Shown piece by piece: positions 34,292 to 52,110 of a stretch of 64,000 bases of DNA. The DNA is taken from contig CM028333.1 of the NCBI GenBank assembly GCA_016647705.1, positions 8,134,616 to 8,198,615 on the forward strand, given 5' to 3'. The number at the start of each line of letters is the position of its first letter. Position 1 is the stretch's first letter. The DNA is from Eucommia ulmoides. Lineage: Eukaryota > Streptophyta > Magnoliopsida > Garryales > Eucommiaceae. The notes beneath the pieces are model-generated. The model ran no database searches. It was not told where the DNA came from and saw nothing but the letters and a program-made list of their open reading frames with translations. The position numbers were made by a program, and so were the translations under genes.

Positions 34292-37200
34292 TGTCACGGG
34301 CCGAGTCTTTTGAGGCTAGAAAGTGGACCGTGCGGCGCTAACTAGGGGATCGCCTAGTAGCAAGCCTGAAGATCAGAGGATCTTAAATAGCGAAAGCGGT
34401 TTCAATAGCAACGAGTTTCCCTACAACAACACATGCCGACAATGTAGAGAAGAATACAATTACAATAATAACAACAATTGTATTAATATCAAAATCTATA
34501 AGATGTGAAAGGCTTGAATGACTTCAAGAGCATGTCCTCCCACAAAATACTTTAAGTAAAAAAAATACAAGTGACCACAATAGACATCATTATACTTGAG
34601 GAGTCATAATGGTGTCTTTCTACAAGAAATGAAAGAAATAAACTAAACTAAGTTAATCTAAGCTAAACTAGTCTAGAAAACAAATGAAAAGGGTCATGGA
34701 CAAGCGGCCATGTGCGAGAACAAGTACTGGACAAGCTAAGACCGTGACATTCTCCCCCACTTGAGTTGTCGACATCCTCGTAGACTTCTTCTGATAATGA
34801 TTCTGATTTGGTCTGCGGTTGTAACGTCTTCTGCTGTCTTCCAGATATGTTGGCTTTGTAGAGCTTATCCATTGAATGAGGATACAGTGGCTGGTCTGCG
34901 ACAATCTCACTAGATCCCAAATTGACATCAAAGCACTTGTGTAGATTGAAGCACGAATCAATACCCCTCGGAGCATTCCACAACTGCGTATCATGCTTGA
35001 GAACCTGTGCAGCGGTGTCCTTGGAATATTGGAATTGAAGTGCTGGATATAAGATTGTAGAACTCAAAGCTTTATCCACCACTACAACTGTTGTACCTTT
35101 TTCCAACCCTCGGCACACAAAGTCGGTACTTCCGTCTTTCTGGATGTAGTCCCACCGAAAGCAAGTGGGTCTTCGCACTGTTGGCTAACATGAAAGCGGA
35201 TTGGCCCAATGAGAACTTGATATCTGTAGATTTTTCCCCATCCGGATGAGGGGGAAACTCCTCTGGAATTTCTCTTGGAGAAGCAATTCGAACATAGTTA
35301 AACAACCCTTTTGCTGGAATCAAAGGTGGCACTTGTGGGTTAGTTTCTCCCCCACTAAGCACTAGAAGGTCGTCTTGGTATTCCTCCATCTCAAGCTGCA
35401 GAGCCGAAACAGATCTGTCTTCAATTGAATATTGTGTTGTAGGAATGACACATGATCGATCTCCCATCATACAAAGCGAATTTGCAAAAGGCATTGGGAC
35501 CGCCTTAGTGTCCATAAAGAATTCCATCCCCAAAATCACTTGAAAATCATCCATGGGAGCAATGGTGAAGTTGAGGAACCCATCCCACGGAGCAATTTTC
35601 GTGTGTACCATGTTGACAACTCCAATCACGGGACTCGCTTTAGAATTCACGGCCTTCAATCTCCCTGAGTGTTTTTCGACACGTAAGCCCAACCGATTAA
35701 CTTCCTTATCGGACATAAAATTGTGTGTAGCACCAGTGTCAACTAAAGCACAAGAATTTCGCCCATTAATTCGAAGGTTAACGAATATGAGGTTCTTCTT
35801 CATGACCTTCTTCTTTGCGACCGGCTGTCGCTTCATGGCATTCAACAAACGAATTGTACTCATTTGATGAGTATTAGACTCGTCTGAAGTTTCCTCCTCC
35901 TGCTCTACAATATATTTTTCCTGATGTTCCTTTTCTTCCTGAATCGATACTTGCAGTGCGGACAAAACATGTTTATGTGGATAATCGGATACATCATGAT
36001 TCTTGTTGCACAAAAAGCAAGGAGTTGGGTTTTTATGGGCCTGTCTGCCCCAGTGAGGCTTCTGGTTTGCCAAACCCAGTGATGCCCCTGAGTTGTTGAA
36101 CGAATGGCCAAATCTTGAGTGCTGACCTCGGCGCGGACTCCTTGAATTAGAATTTGAGTTGGGGTTGCTCCAACGTCTTGGTGGGCTTCCCCGTGATGAT
36201 TGACCTTCACTTCCATCATAATGGGAGACATTCTTGTCTTTTCTCTTGTCATGGTTAATGGTAGGTTCAAGAGAGTAATCAGTTACTCTTTCTGCAGCAA
36301 CAACGGCAACAGATAAATCAGCAGGACGTTGTCTTTGTATTTCCTGACGTACACAATCTTTCAAGCCATCTAGGAACCAAAACAACTTATCCTCTTGGGA
36401 CATTGTACGAATGTCCAGCATGAGAGCCATAAACTTCTTGACATAGTCTCGGACTTGTCCGGTCTGTTTCAGCTCTCTCAGTCTTCGTCGAGTCGTGTAC
36501 TCGACATTTTCAGGAAGGAATTGTACCTTAAGTTCACCTTTAAGGTCTTCCCAAGTATTGATAGTGTAGTTTCCCTCCAGGATGTCTGCATATTTGGTTC
36601 GCCACCATAATTTAGCATCACCACAAAGATACATGGAAGCTGTTGTCACCTTTTCTTCCTCGGAGGTTACTCCGGTGCCCCGAAAGTATTGCTCCACATC
36701 AAAGAGGAAGTTTTCAAGCTCCTTGGCGTCTCTTGAACCACCATAGGATTGAGGTTCGGGAAGGCGAACCCTCGAAGTAGGTTGCCTGGAGTCTCTAGCA
36801 AGAGCTCGGTACACAATGTTCTTCAAGTCGTCCAACTCGTTTCGGAGATCAAGGACTGACTGTTCCATCTGAGCATGATGGCCAGCGGATGTCGCGGCAA
36901 CTAGGCCCATCCGTTCGATCAGGTGATCGATTTGGGGGTTCTGAGATGTCCCCTTCCCATTAGCATTGGGGCTTCACAAAAGAGCTAGAGCAGCGTCAAT
37001 GCGGGAAACGCTTTGTTCAAGCGCGTTGAGACGTTCTTTCGTCGACATGGTATATCACCAACGTAGTCAGGCAACGGATCGGTCCGTTGCTCTGATACTA
37101 ACTGTCACGGGCAGAGCCTTTTGAGGCTAGAAAGTAGACCGTGCGGCGCTAACTAGGGGATCGCCTAGTAGCAAGCCTGAAGATCAGAGGATCTTAAATA

Positions 37201-37559
37201 GCGAAAGCGGTTTCAATAGCAACGAGTTTCCCTACAACAACACACGCCGGCAATGTAGAGAAGAATACAATTACAATAACAACAACAATTGTATTAATGT
37301 CAAAGGCTACAAGATGTGAAAGGCTTGAATGACTTCAAGAGCATGTCCTCCCACATAGTACTTTAAGTAAAAAAATACAAGTGACCACAATAGACATCAT
37401 TATGCTCGAGGAGTCATAATAGAGTCTTTCTACAAGAAATGAAAGAAATAAACTAAACTAAGTTAATCTAAACTAAACTAGTCTAGAAAACAAATGAAAA
37501 GGGTCACGGACAAGCGACCATATGCGAGAACAAGCACTGGACATGCTAAGGCCGTGACA
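34292..37559 (-). mobile_element. Gag-protease Gypsy LTR element, 3.27 kb (non-autonomous fossil)
   Basis: LTRs of 458 bp (34292-34749) and 457 bp (37103-37559) have TGTCACGG...CCGTGACA ends, and an exact 5-bp duplication, CCATG, flanks the element. On the minus strand the 5' LTR is followed by a TATCAGAGCAACGG primer-binding site for initiator-Met tRNA. The ORF at 36910-35072 (612 aa) holds a Gypsy Gag (FDVEQYFRGTGV, LWWRTKYADI, VQFLPENVEYTTRRRLREL), a short Cys/His knuckle CFLCNKNHDVSDYPH, and an aspartic protease block with CALVDTGATHNFMSD. No reverse transcriptase, RNase H or integrase block is visible, so it would depend on a helper. By eye the LTRs differ at about 23 of 458 sites (5 percent), roughly 2 million years at a rate of 1.3e-8. 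Confidence 0.85.
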
Positions 37560-38724
37560 CCATGCACCGCTGCTCTTTGATAGCACAAAAACAATGCCTT
37601 AAACTTGATAAGAATTAATACTTAATGCACCAAAGTCGGGGTTAGAAACCCCGGCCTTCATCGTGGAAACCCGAAAAGCCGGGATTCTTAACCTTGGATT
37701 TTAAAAAATGAAAAATATCAAGGACGGTATAACCGGGATTACAAAACCCAGTTTTAATTTTTTTTTTTCTTTTTTGTTTTTTTTTTTAGAACAAGGTAAA
37801 GCCGGGATTGCTAATCACGGCTTTAAATAGTCGGGATTCCCAATCCCGGCTTATGAGGCTTTTGTGAATAAGTAGAAATAGTTTATTTTTCAGAAATTAA
37901 ATTTTTTAAAAATATATTATTATTTTACAAGTCCATTAAGAGATGCAGTTCTTGACAATTTCAATACACGCTGCATGCAGGAATTTCTATTAATTACTCC
38001 AGAACTTTAACCCCTCTTTTCACCACCCAAACAATCTCAAATCATTTTTCACATAAAATAAAGTTTGTAACTCTCCTAATATTGAGGATTGGTATTTGGA
38101 GAAGAGAAAGTGTGAATGTGGGTTTGTGTGGGAAGTGGAATTAGGAGAAGGGCGGGGTGCCGTGGGCTAGAGAGACGAGACAGCTTTTTTTTTGAGGGAT
38201 TAGGAGACAACTTGATGTTTTATGTATAGCTCAAGATCAAAAATAGACTTAACTCACTCTCAAAAGATGTATGAGGATTGTCTTATGAGCTATAAGATCG
38301 GATAACACAAGCGATGTCCTCTCATACGCAAGGTGAACTTTTGACAAACCATTGCGAATGGATATCGAGAGAAAGGCCCAACATCGATGTGGGATTCAAC
38401 AAGACTTGCTGAACAGTTTTGGATTCAACAAGACTTGCTGAACAGTTTTGGTTTTAAGAATTTAAAAGAGGTCCTTCTAGTAACTAAAATGAAAACAAAA
38501 TACATTTTGCAAATATCATTGTTCCCATAAACATTCTGGTAATTATGATGATGTAAATTAGAAAGGATTCATACAATACCTGTTTTAGTTTCATCAACAC
38601 ACTCAATGATTTTAAAGGAAAACTGGCCTCACCGTTACTTTATTTTATAGCTACCCAATCCCAATGGAAAATAGTACATGCATTAAGACTTCCGCCAGTC
38701 TATGTGGCTTAGTCTTGGGATTCC

Positions 38725-38898
38725 AATGTGGAGATGGCAAAAAAAAACCGAACCGATGGGTAATCGAGAGAAAGCGAACTTTTAAAATCGATTAAATGGT
38801 TTTGGTTTTGATTTTAAATTTAATAATCGAGACGGTTTTGGTTTTGATTTTAGAATAGTAACCGCGTAACCGAATTACGTGACTGAACCGTGTAACCG

Positions 38899-38954
<56 letters not shown>

Positions 38955-39296
38955 ATTTAGTATTTACGGTTTAATCCTTTATTTATTTATTTATTTACAA
39001 TTAATAGTTTTGTAATTTGGTTTTTGTTTTTGAAATTTATGTTTTATATTTTAGTTATGTTAAAATTCATATATAAGAAATAATGATTCGCGGTTTTGGT
39101 TTTGATTTTGGTTTTTCATAAAATTTAAAAATCTTAAACGGTTTCGCCGTTTCGCGGTTTTGGTTTTGGTTGAAATTAAATGGTCCAATTTTAAAATCGT
39201 TTAAAAAAATCGGCAATTTTGATTTTGGTTTTATATGTGCTTAACGGTTTTGGTTTTGATTTTATATGAAACCGAGTTGAACCCGGACCATTGACA
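38725..39296. mobile_element. hAT-like non-autonomous insertion in the duplicate
   Basis: Comparison with the intact distal site (GGGATTCCTACATCACC at 42080) shows about 570 extra bases, beginning AATGTGGAGATGGCAA and ending TTGACATCCTC. ATTCC is present at both junctions. The ends and the interior GGTTTTGGTTTTGATTTT repeats match the element at 33385-34177. It includes an (AT)n run at about 38905-38952. Confidence 0.7.
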
Positions 39297-39305
39297 TCCT
39301 CATTC

Positions 39306-40187
<882 letters not shown>

Positions 40188-40862
40188 AATCTGGAGCCAA
40201 AATACTTAGGTAGCTTTTGGGAACACGGAATTGAAGCCATGGAATTGGAATTCAAATATGCGTTAATTTCTAATTCCAACTCCAAGACTCCAATTCCAGG
40301 CACCCAAACACTACCTCACTAATGGACTGAAAAACACAGCAAACTTCTTCAAATGGCTTCCCAGCCCTTTCGAGTGCAAAAAGATGGGACTGAAATGTTG
40401 GTATTGAATGAGAAATAAGCGATTTGATGATCATAAAGACTTACAGAAGAAGTGTTGTTTCATGCTGTTTCTGCCTCAACATTCAGCTTGTGGAGAACAG
40501 CAAGTCGAACGTAGTTTGGTCGATTGTAAGTTATAATCATATTTATGAAATGTTTCTGCCTCAAAACGCTCTTAGTTTGCTGTTCAGTCACTTGTTTATT
40601 TCTTGATGACATGAATTCCGTGCTGTTTTCTTTGATGGTTAGCCCCAGTTTGTACATCAGAATCAAGCGACTTGCTTGTGCTTTTACATACAAAAAACTT
40701 GGTTATATTCCAACTCTCGTCTCCACGCACCTCCCGCCTTCGCAAAGATTAGGGGCGTGTTTGGTTTGCAATTTGAAAGAAAACTGGTTTTCAAAAGCTC
40801 TCAAAGAGGATGTTGGGCTGACAACGATACTGTTAATTGCAAGATTTCCAAATGACCAAACC

Positions 40863-41597
40863 CTATCTCATTCTCTTCTTGCTTCTTTCTTTAAACAAAT
40901 CAATCCAAAGACAACAAACCCACATTATAGTAACCATGATTCCACCGAGTATCACCACCAACCAAGAAACCCAAGCCCACCTAGGTATCACACCATCACC
41001 ACCGCCACTACCATAGAACACCCACATCTTGTAAACAAAAATAGGTCCAAACACACCCCTAACAACTGAATAAAGCCCATAAAAGATCGGCGACAGTGAC
41101 TTGTACAACCCAGCAGCCCAAGGCAGATCAGCTTTCCAATACCTGGAGAGCGTCCACGTGTTCTGACAAGCACTTGTGGTCTTGGCAAGAAAAGAGCGAG
41201 AATTGCTGGAGCTCCATGACGAACCACGAAGCGGCAGGTGAGGGTGACAGAGCACGGCCAAGTGGTGAGCAATGAAGTGGACATCGCTTGAGGTGAAGCC
41301 TGTGTAGTGGAGGAGATCAATGAGGAAGTACGCGGTGCTGTATTCAAGAATTGTATCTTGGAAAGTGGTGTTTGGAGAAGAGAAAGTGTGAATGTCAATT
41401 TGTGTGTGCAGTGGAATTGAGTGTGTGGCTAGGAGAAGGGCGGGGGTGACGTGGGCTAGAGAGATGAGACAACTTGATGCTTCAGACCTGTGTTTTTTGG
41501 TCCAATTTCTGAAGATGATGAAGTAACCCAGAAGATAAATGAGGAGGAACATCAGAGTGGAGAGAAGGAAGGGTGGAGTGAAGCTCATAATTTCCAT
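40863..41597 (-). CDS. TLC-domain membrane protein, 244 aa, frame kept by compensating indels
   Basis: This is a predicted multi-pass membrane protein of the TLC (TRAM/LAG1/CLN8) family, resembling the single-exon plant group of Arabidopsis At5g14285 (from memory). The start MEIMSFTPPFLLSTLMFLLI is chosen because it fits the family; an upstream in-frame Met lies at 41726. Visible landmarks: IYLLGYFIIF, SEASSCLISLAH, LEYSTAYFLIDLLHY, DVHFIAHHLAVL (the TLC His-His motif), TSACQNTWTLSRYWK, YSVVRGVFGPIFVYKM, and VIPRWAWVSWLVVILGG. Between HHLAVL and TSACQN, about 41190-41252 is read in the wrong frame (CHPHLPLRGSSWSSSNS). The expected residues VTLTCRFVVRHGAPAILALF lie in another frame. So about two small indels cancel out, leaving a full-length ORF with a roughly 21-residue scrambled segment in the domain core. 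The result may be non-functional, or the assembly may contain an error. The next gene is FabG, same strand, 490 bp upstream of the start. Confidence 0.65.
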   Translation of the reverse strand: MEIMSFTPPFLLSTLMFLLIYLLGYFIIFRNWTKKHRSEASSCLISLAHVTPALLLATHSIPLHTQIDIHTFSSPNTTFQDTILEYSTAYFLIDLLHYTGFTSSDVHFIAHHLAVLCHPHLPLRGSSWSSSNSRSFLAKTTSACQNTWTLSRYWKADLPWAAGLYKSLSPIFYGLYSVVRGVFGPIFVYKMWVFYGSGGGDGVIPRWAWVSWLVVILGGIMVTIMWVCCLWIDLFKERSKKRMR

Positions 41598-41758
41598 GAA
41601 ATTATAAATGGAGAAAGAAATGAAAAATGGGATTGGCAGAAATGTTTTGGGTTTTAAGAATTTAAAAGAGGCCCTAGTAATTGAAATGAAAAAAGTATAC
41701 ATTTCGTAAGGCGGATAGGATCCCAAAAGAAGATAATATCATGGGTATTGTTCGTCTC

Positions 41759-41791
<33 letters not shown>

Positions 41792-42086
41792 TGATATAAA
41801 TTTCATCAATGCTGACAAAGATATAGTTAAAGATGAAGCATAAGAAACAATGGTATTGATCTCACTGCCCCGCAAATATCATTGTTCTCAGAAACATTCT
41901 AGTGATTCTGATGATGCAAATTAGAAAGGATTCATACAACACCTGTTTTAGTTTAATCAACACACTCAATGACTTTAAAGCAAAACTGGCCTCACCGATA
42001 CTTTATTTTATAGCTACCCAATCCCAATGGAAAAAAGTACATGCATTAGGGCTTCCGCCAGTCTACATGGCTCAGTCTTGGGATTC

Positions 42087-46855
<4,769 letters not shown>

Positions 46856-47062
46856 GACGAGTCTTCGAACAGCGAAGGTTGAAGAGAGAGAAGAACGAGA
46901 AGAAATGAAGTTCGCCACAGATGAGAACAAAGACAAACGCTTTTATTGAGCAGCGAGGCTAGCTTCGCTTCGGAAGCTCCGAATGAGTATGGCGATGAAC
47001 CCGAAGTAGCAGTAGTTGAGACCCGTTTGGTTACAGGCTTTCAGTTGGGTTTATAAATTATA

Positions 47063-48532
47063 GGAAAATTTACAAAAAAATCATTTCATAGTTCCAAAAT
47101 TTACAAAAAAATCATTTCATCATTTTTTTTCAAACATCGTAAAACTAAAAAAAACATATTTACAAAATTTTATTTATCTTTTTAAATTTGACAAAAAAAA
47201 CTTATTTTTAATAAAAAAAATTAGTTAATTTTTATTTATTTTTAAAAAATATATAAAAATTTCACTGACTTTTTTTTTTAATTCCACTGATTTTTTTTTA
47301 ATTCTAATAATTATTTTATAAAATCTACTAAATTATATAATTTCACTATACATTTAAACATTCCATTTTATATTATTTTTAGTTCCATTTCACTAAAAAA
47401 TATAATTTAAAAATGTACATTTAAACATTTCATTTACTAGTTTATGTGAATATCTATTGAAAAATAGTTTAAGTGGATATCTAAATACTCTAAATATCCC
47501 TAAAAATCACTAAAATGAATTCACTTAATAATCAAATAGATATCACTGAAAAATATAGAAATAAAAATATACATTTAAACATTCAATTTACTGGTTTAAG
47601 TAGATATCTACTGAAAAATAGTTTAAGTAGATATCCACCGAAAATAAGTGGATATCTAAATACTCTAAATACACCTAAAGTCACTAACATAAATTCACTT
47701 AATAATCAAGTTGATATCTACTTAAAAAAAATCAAGTGGATATCTCCTTAAAAAAATCAAGTAGATATCCACTTGAACCGCAACATTCAAAAAATTGAAT
47801 AATCATCAACCAATAAATCAAGAAATTCAGATTCTGATGCCAATAAAGTTAAGAAATTCAGAAAATTTATAAACAAAAACATATATATATATACTCAAAA
47901 TCTAAGCAGATCTACATATCTACTCAAAATCTACGCAGATCTGAGCAAATCTAAGCAACAAAACGCAACGACCACGAGTAGCAAATTGGGCGACGAACAA
48001 CAAACAAACAGCAGCGCAACGACAGAGGCGAGTAGCAAACGGAGGCAACAACCACGAGCAGTAAACGGAGGCGATGAACGATGAACAACGGCGACAACGA
48101 ATGACGAGCATCAGCAGCGGCGACGAGCAACAACAACGACGGCAAGCAACAGTAGCAAGCAATAACAACGGCAGCCCAAAGTAGCGGCGAGCACACAGCA
48201 GCAGCGAGCAGCAACGGTCAGCGGCGGCGACGACAATAACGGCGGCGGCAGCTGTGGCAACACAAATTACAATGGCACAAATTCATTTGATAGAGAGATG
48301 AGTGAGAGAGAGGAGGAAGCTGAGAGAGAGAGAGAGAGAGAGGGAAAATATAAGAGGGTCATATCATTTAAGGTTAGGTTTAAATGATGGGAGGGGTATT
48401 TTTGTCCTACAAATTTTTTAGTAGGAGTGTTTGTTAAAAAAAATTAAAAAGAGGACCTAAAAAGTTATTGTATTTTATACAAGACCGAAAAAGTTGTTCC
48501 TCTTTCATTTAGGACTTTTGGAAGAAAACCCC
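47063..48532. mobile_element. MULE-like non-autonomous element M2, copy 1 (1.47 kb)
   Basis: An exact 9-bp target duplication, TAAATTATA, flanks it (47054-47062 and 48533-48541). The ends GGAAAATTTAC... and, inverted, GGGGTTTTCTTCCAAAAGTC are loosely inverted. The interior holds repeated GTGGATATCTA words (47470-47770), then a GC-richer block (47930-48290) with GCGACGAGCAACAACAACGA-type repeats. The same layout recurs in the copy at 58096-62608, including GAGGACCTAAAAAGTTATTG near the right end. There is no transposase; the Leu/Arg-rich frames at 47920-48214 come from the GCGACGAGCAAC repeats. Confidence 0.85.
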
Positions 48533-48609
48533 TAAATTATATCGATTGTGTGTGGACGGGTCACTGGAGCCGGTTTATCATTTATTTACCATTGGTTGGG
48601 TCTTTTTCC

Positions 48610-48960
48610 CCGGCTTTTATTGGTTGGAATGTCAATGATTCCGTTTCAGTTTGATTTTATATAAAATTAAAATTAAAATCGTTAGACATATGTCAAATCA
48701 AATTGCAACTAAAATCGGCAACTTTTTTTAAATAGTTTTAAAACCAAACTATTTAACTGTATATAAAATCAAAATCATACGAAACCATTTAAGATTTTTC
48801 AATTATATAAAGAATCAAAATTAAAATCGCAAAATAAAGAACCATTATTTTTTTTATATGAAAACCAAAATATAATTAAATATAAAACACAAATTCCAAA
48901 ATAGAAAATAGAGAACAAATGAGAAGGATGGAATAGAACAATGGTGGCTACAACACATAC
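48610..48960. mobile_element. hAT-like fragment
   Basis: GAATGTCAATGATTCCG followed by AAAATCAAAAT/AAAATCG subrepeats is the inverted counterpart of the elements at 33385-34177 and 38725-39296. Ends and target duplication were not resolved. Confidence 0.5.
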
Positions 48961-50569
48961 AAGTGAATGAGAAATCTAACCCTGACACCTATATATATAT
49001 ATATATATAAATAAGGATATATTTACAGACATTTTGAGCCGTCGGATCGAATATCATACGGTTGAAATTACACCTAGAGACATTTTATATTTGAGACATT
49101 TTAAACCCTTAGATCGATATCTAACGGTTGAGATTGATTATTATTAAGAGATATTTTCAGCCCTCGAATTGAATTACATCTAAGGGTCGCGATTAAAATT
49201 TACCCAACAGCCCCAAAATTTCGCCATTCTCTCCCTGTTCTCAGGGATTATACATATTTTCTCTTCTACATACTCTCTCACTCTCTCCGTCGCCGTCCCT
49301 GTCCCCATTGATCACCCAATCACCATATTCCCTCTCTTACACCTTCCCTCATACAATCTGAGAAGCTACTATATTTGCCGCTTCAGGTATGGTCTCTCTC
49401 TCACCTTCCCTCATCCAATATGAGAAGCTGCTCCATTCGCTGGTTCGACGATTGTCTAGAAGCTGGTGGCTGGCGATCGGTGGTGACGACAGTGAACGCC
49501 TCAAACTAACACATCGTGCCCATATCTATATCTCCCCGATCGATCGTGCACATATCTATCCCTATTTATCTCTGTAACTAATGTCTGATTTCTTTCCCCT
49601 TGATTTTGTGTTTGTGATTCAGTGATGTAATGAGAGAAGCAATTTTGCTCGGAGCCCTAGCTCCCGGTGTTTCAAAGGATTGATCAATGCAGAGGCACTG
49701 AGATGAGATTTGATCGAGCTACGTCCGACTTATGACAGGTAATCAAAATAATTTCTGCAATTACTTAATCAAGAGATGAAATGTATCAGATTAATATACA
49801 TATTCTTAATATATCAAATTAGTTTGTTCAATTGCGAGAAGTGGAGGATCCAAATCAAGAGACGCTGTGAGATTGTTGTTTAGTCCAGCCCGAGCCCCGA
49901 TAAGATTGTTGTTCTTCGCATCTGCTAGATCTGATTTTTGTTCTTACATACATTGTTCATTTCTCTATTTTCTTTTTCGTTCACAAATTGCATTGGTAAT
50001 TTTGATTAGAACATTTTTTTTAGATTTACCTACGTCGTTCATTGCTCTATTTTCCTTTTTTATTCACATATCTATTTTCCTCTTCATTGTTACTCTCTCA
50101 GCTACGTTGTCCTCTCACAAGGTTCAATATATGGCATTCTAATCTTCAACAACAAAATCATTGCACATTCTATATATTTTCAGTTTCATATTTGCATTCA
50201 GATTCAAGCTTTGTTGAATTTTCATGTTAGATTCAGTTTTACATTTCGTTGCTCTAAAATTTGGTTTCATTCTTCATTTTGTTTCAAATTTGTCTGCATG
50301 CAAAGAAACAACTTAGAATAACGAGGCTATTTGATAGGTTGTATTCCTGTAAATTTAGGAGATTTGATTATTGATTTTAGGTAAGAAAATATATTTGTTT
50401 TTAATTTTTGTCTCAGTTTTTTCAATTACAATCTGGAACTGTATGAGAAATATGAGAATGTAATTAGAAATGAAAAAATAAATTTGTTGTGATTCCAGAA
50501 AATTTACTTGAAAATTATGTTATTTGAAAATACAAATGTTCGTGTTCTTTACAGATTTTATCACAAAAA

Positions 50570-51085
50570 TAGGTAAGGTATGAAATAAAATTGATTATCT
50601 TTTATACCCGTTTTCTATTTTTTTTAGTTCGTTAGTTGAACTTATTTAGCTGCCGATACTATTTTTCATTTTTTTTAAGTTCTTTAGACGGCATTTGTTT
50701 GGAACACAAGTACAAATATGGGAATAATTTTATTGTGTTTCTAGAAAATTAAGTTGAAAAATTAGAAAGTAAAATAGAAAAATATATATTTGAGGCTTCA
50801 TTTTTCTTGGAACAGGGCCTTGGTTTCTAATCCCTTTTATTTGTTTCAATACTTTGATTCTATATCCAACTGGTACTGTTTGCTTTCTTTACAGGTTTAA
50901 ACTCCAGTGGAGATAACGAAAAGTGTTAAATAGAGAAGGTATGTAATAAATTTAACCAACACTATTAATTATGTGTGTTTCGAAATGAAACTGTTAATTT
51001 TGATGCTTTATCTACCTGTTTTTTTGTTTTTGTTTTTCATTTTTTTTTTCTCGTGTTGTTAGTTCATTAGTTGTATTTATGTATT
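50570..51085 (+). repeat. Direct duplication with about 370-bp spacing
   Basis: The segments starting ATAGGTAAGGTATGAAATAA (about 50570) and AGAAGGTATGTAATAAATTT (about 50934) are each preceded by TTCTTTACAG and followed by similar T-rich sequence with TTAGTT(C/G)(G/A)TTAGTTG. Each copy resembles a mini-exon between intron borders. Possibly a duplicated captured leader; no coding capacity. Confidence 0.4.
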
Positions 51086-52110
51086 TGTTCTCTCTCTCTC
51101 TCGGACTCTCTTCAACACCATTGAATACATGCTCCATCAGACACTACTTTTTGTTTCCGATTTAGACACATTTGAGTTTAAGTTGGTGCAATCTAACATT
51201 GATTTTGTTGGATCTGGCTTTGAAGTGACAATTATTTGTTAAGGGCTCTTCCTAATATTTTTTTTTTTGTTTATTTATTTTTCTTTCATTCCTTTTAATT
51301 TGTGATTGAAGGAGCTTAAATGCATCATTCTTTAATTTTTATTTTTCATTCGGTCAATCATTTGTCAAAATTTTCCATTTTTTTTTTTTGTGTGTGTGTG
51401 TGTTTTGTTTTGTTTTGTTTATCTATTTATATTTTATTCCTTCAAAATTTTAATTTGTGATTTTTTGTCATGCTTTTAAGATTCTGAATTTCATGTATAT
51501 TGCAATTTTTTCAATTTGATTTTTTTTTTTTTTTTGTATACAGGTTTTATTGAAGATAGATAATGAAAACTCACCTTTCAGCCTTACTATTTTCATTGTT
51601 CATAGATTATGAGGTGCGTTTGTCAAGTGTTTCTTTTCCCATATTTATGTTTTTATTTCTTGAAATCTGAGAACGACTACAAAAATATGTGAATAATTTT
51701 GTTTCATTCCCTGATATTTGTTCAAACAACCTGTGATCAAAACAAAAATATTTTTTCCATACTTCTATTTTAATTCTCAGAATTCTGGAAAGAGAAACAA
51801 AAAACTTGGAAACAGAAACACTAAAAAAATAGGGTATTTGTTAGCGTTTTTGTAATTTGTTTTAAATCCTTACTCAAATTAGTTTTTTTTTAGAAATAAG
51901 ACTGGGTAATTGTTTGTTTAGCGTTTTTCTTCCCTTATTTTTGTTCGTTTAGTGTTTTTGTTCCCATATTTCAGATTTTTAGAGCAAATTATTGTGAACA
52001 TAATGTAAAAAAAAAAAAAAAAAAAAATGTCCCCATAATTTTGTTTATGTTTCTGTTTATTTTTGTCTTTGTTTTAGTTTTCTCATTTTTAGGATAAGAA
52101 ATAAAAAATT

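Larger units (their letters stand above)
33110..37930. mobile_element. Foldback-like DNA element with modular palindromic arms
   Basis: The left arm (about 33115-33376, continuing at 34186-34215) and right arm (about 37635-37925) are inverted copies. TTTCTAAAAAATAAGTCATT...CTCATAAG on the left answers CTTATGAGGC...TTTATTTTTCAG on the right. Within each arm are repeated modules of the form GCCGGGATTGCTAATC(A/C)CGGC, i.e. small palindromes in tandem. There is no transposase. The arms are interrupted by a hAT element (33385-34177), and the loop by a Gypsy element (34292-37559). TTA next to both outer ends might be a target duplication, but the termini are not exact. Confidence 0.7.

Noticed and set aside
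40735-40865. GGGGCGTGTTTGGTTTG as a MITE end next to the TLC gene
   Set aside because: A plausible partner (CATTTGG mirrored near 40850) is imperfect, and the right half overlaps the TLC stop region; not enough to call an element.
47920-48214. Leu/Cys/Arg-rich frames
   Set aside because: They arise from GACGAGCAAC-type repeats inside the M2 MULE-like element.
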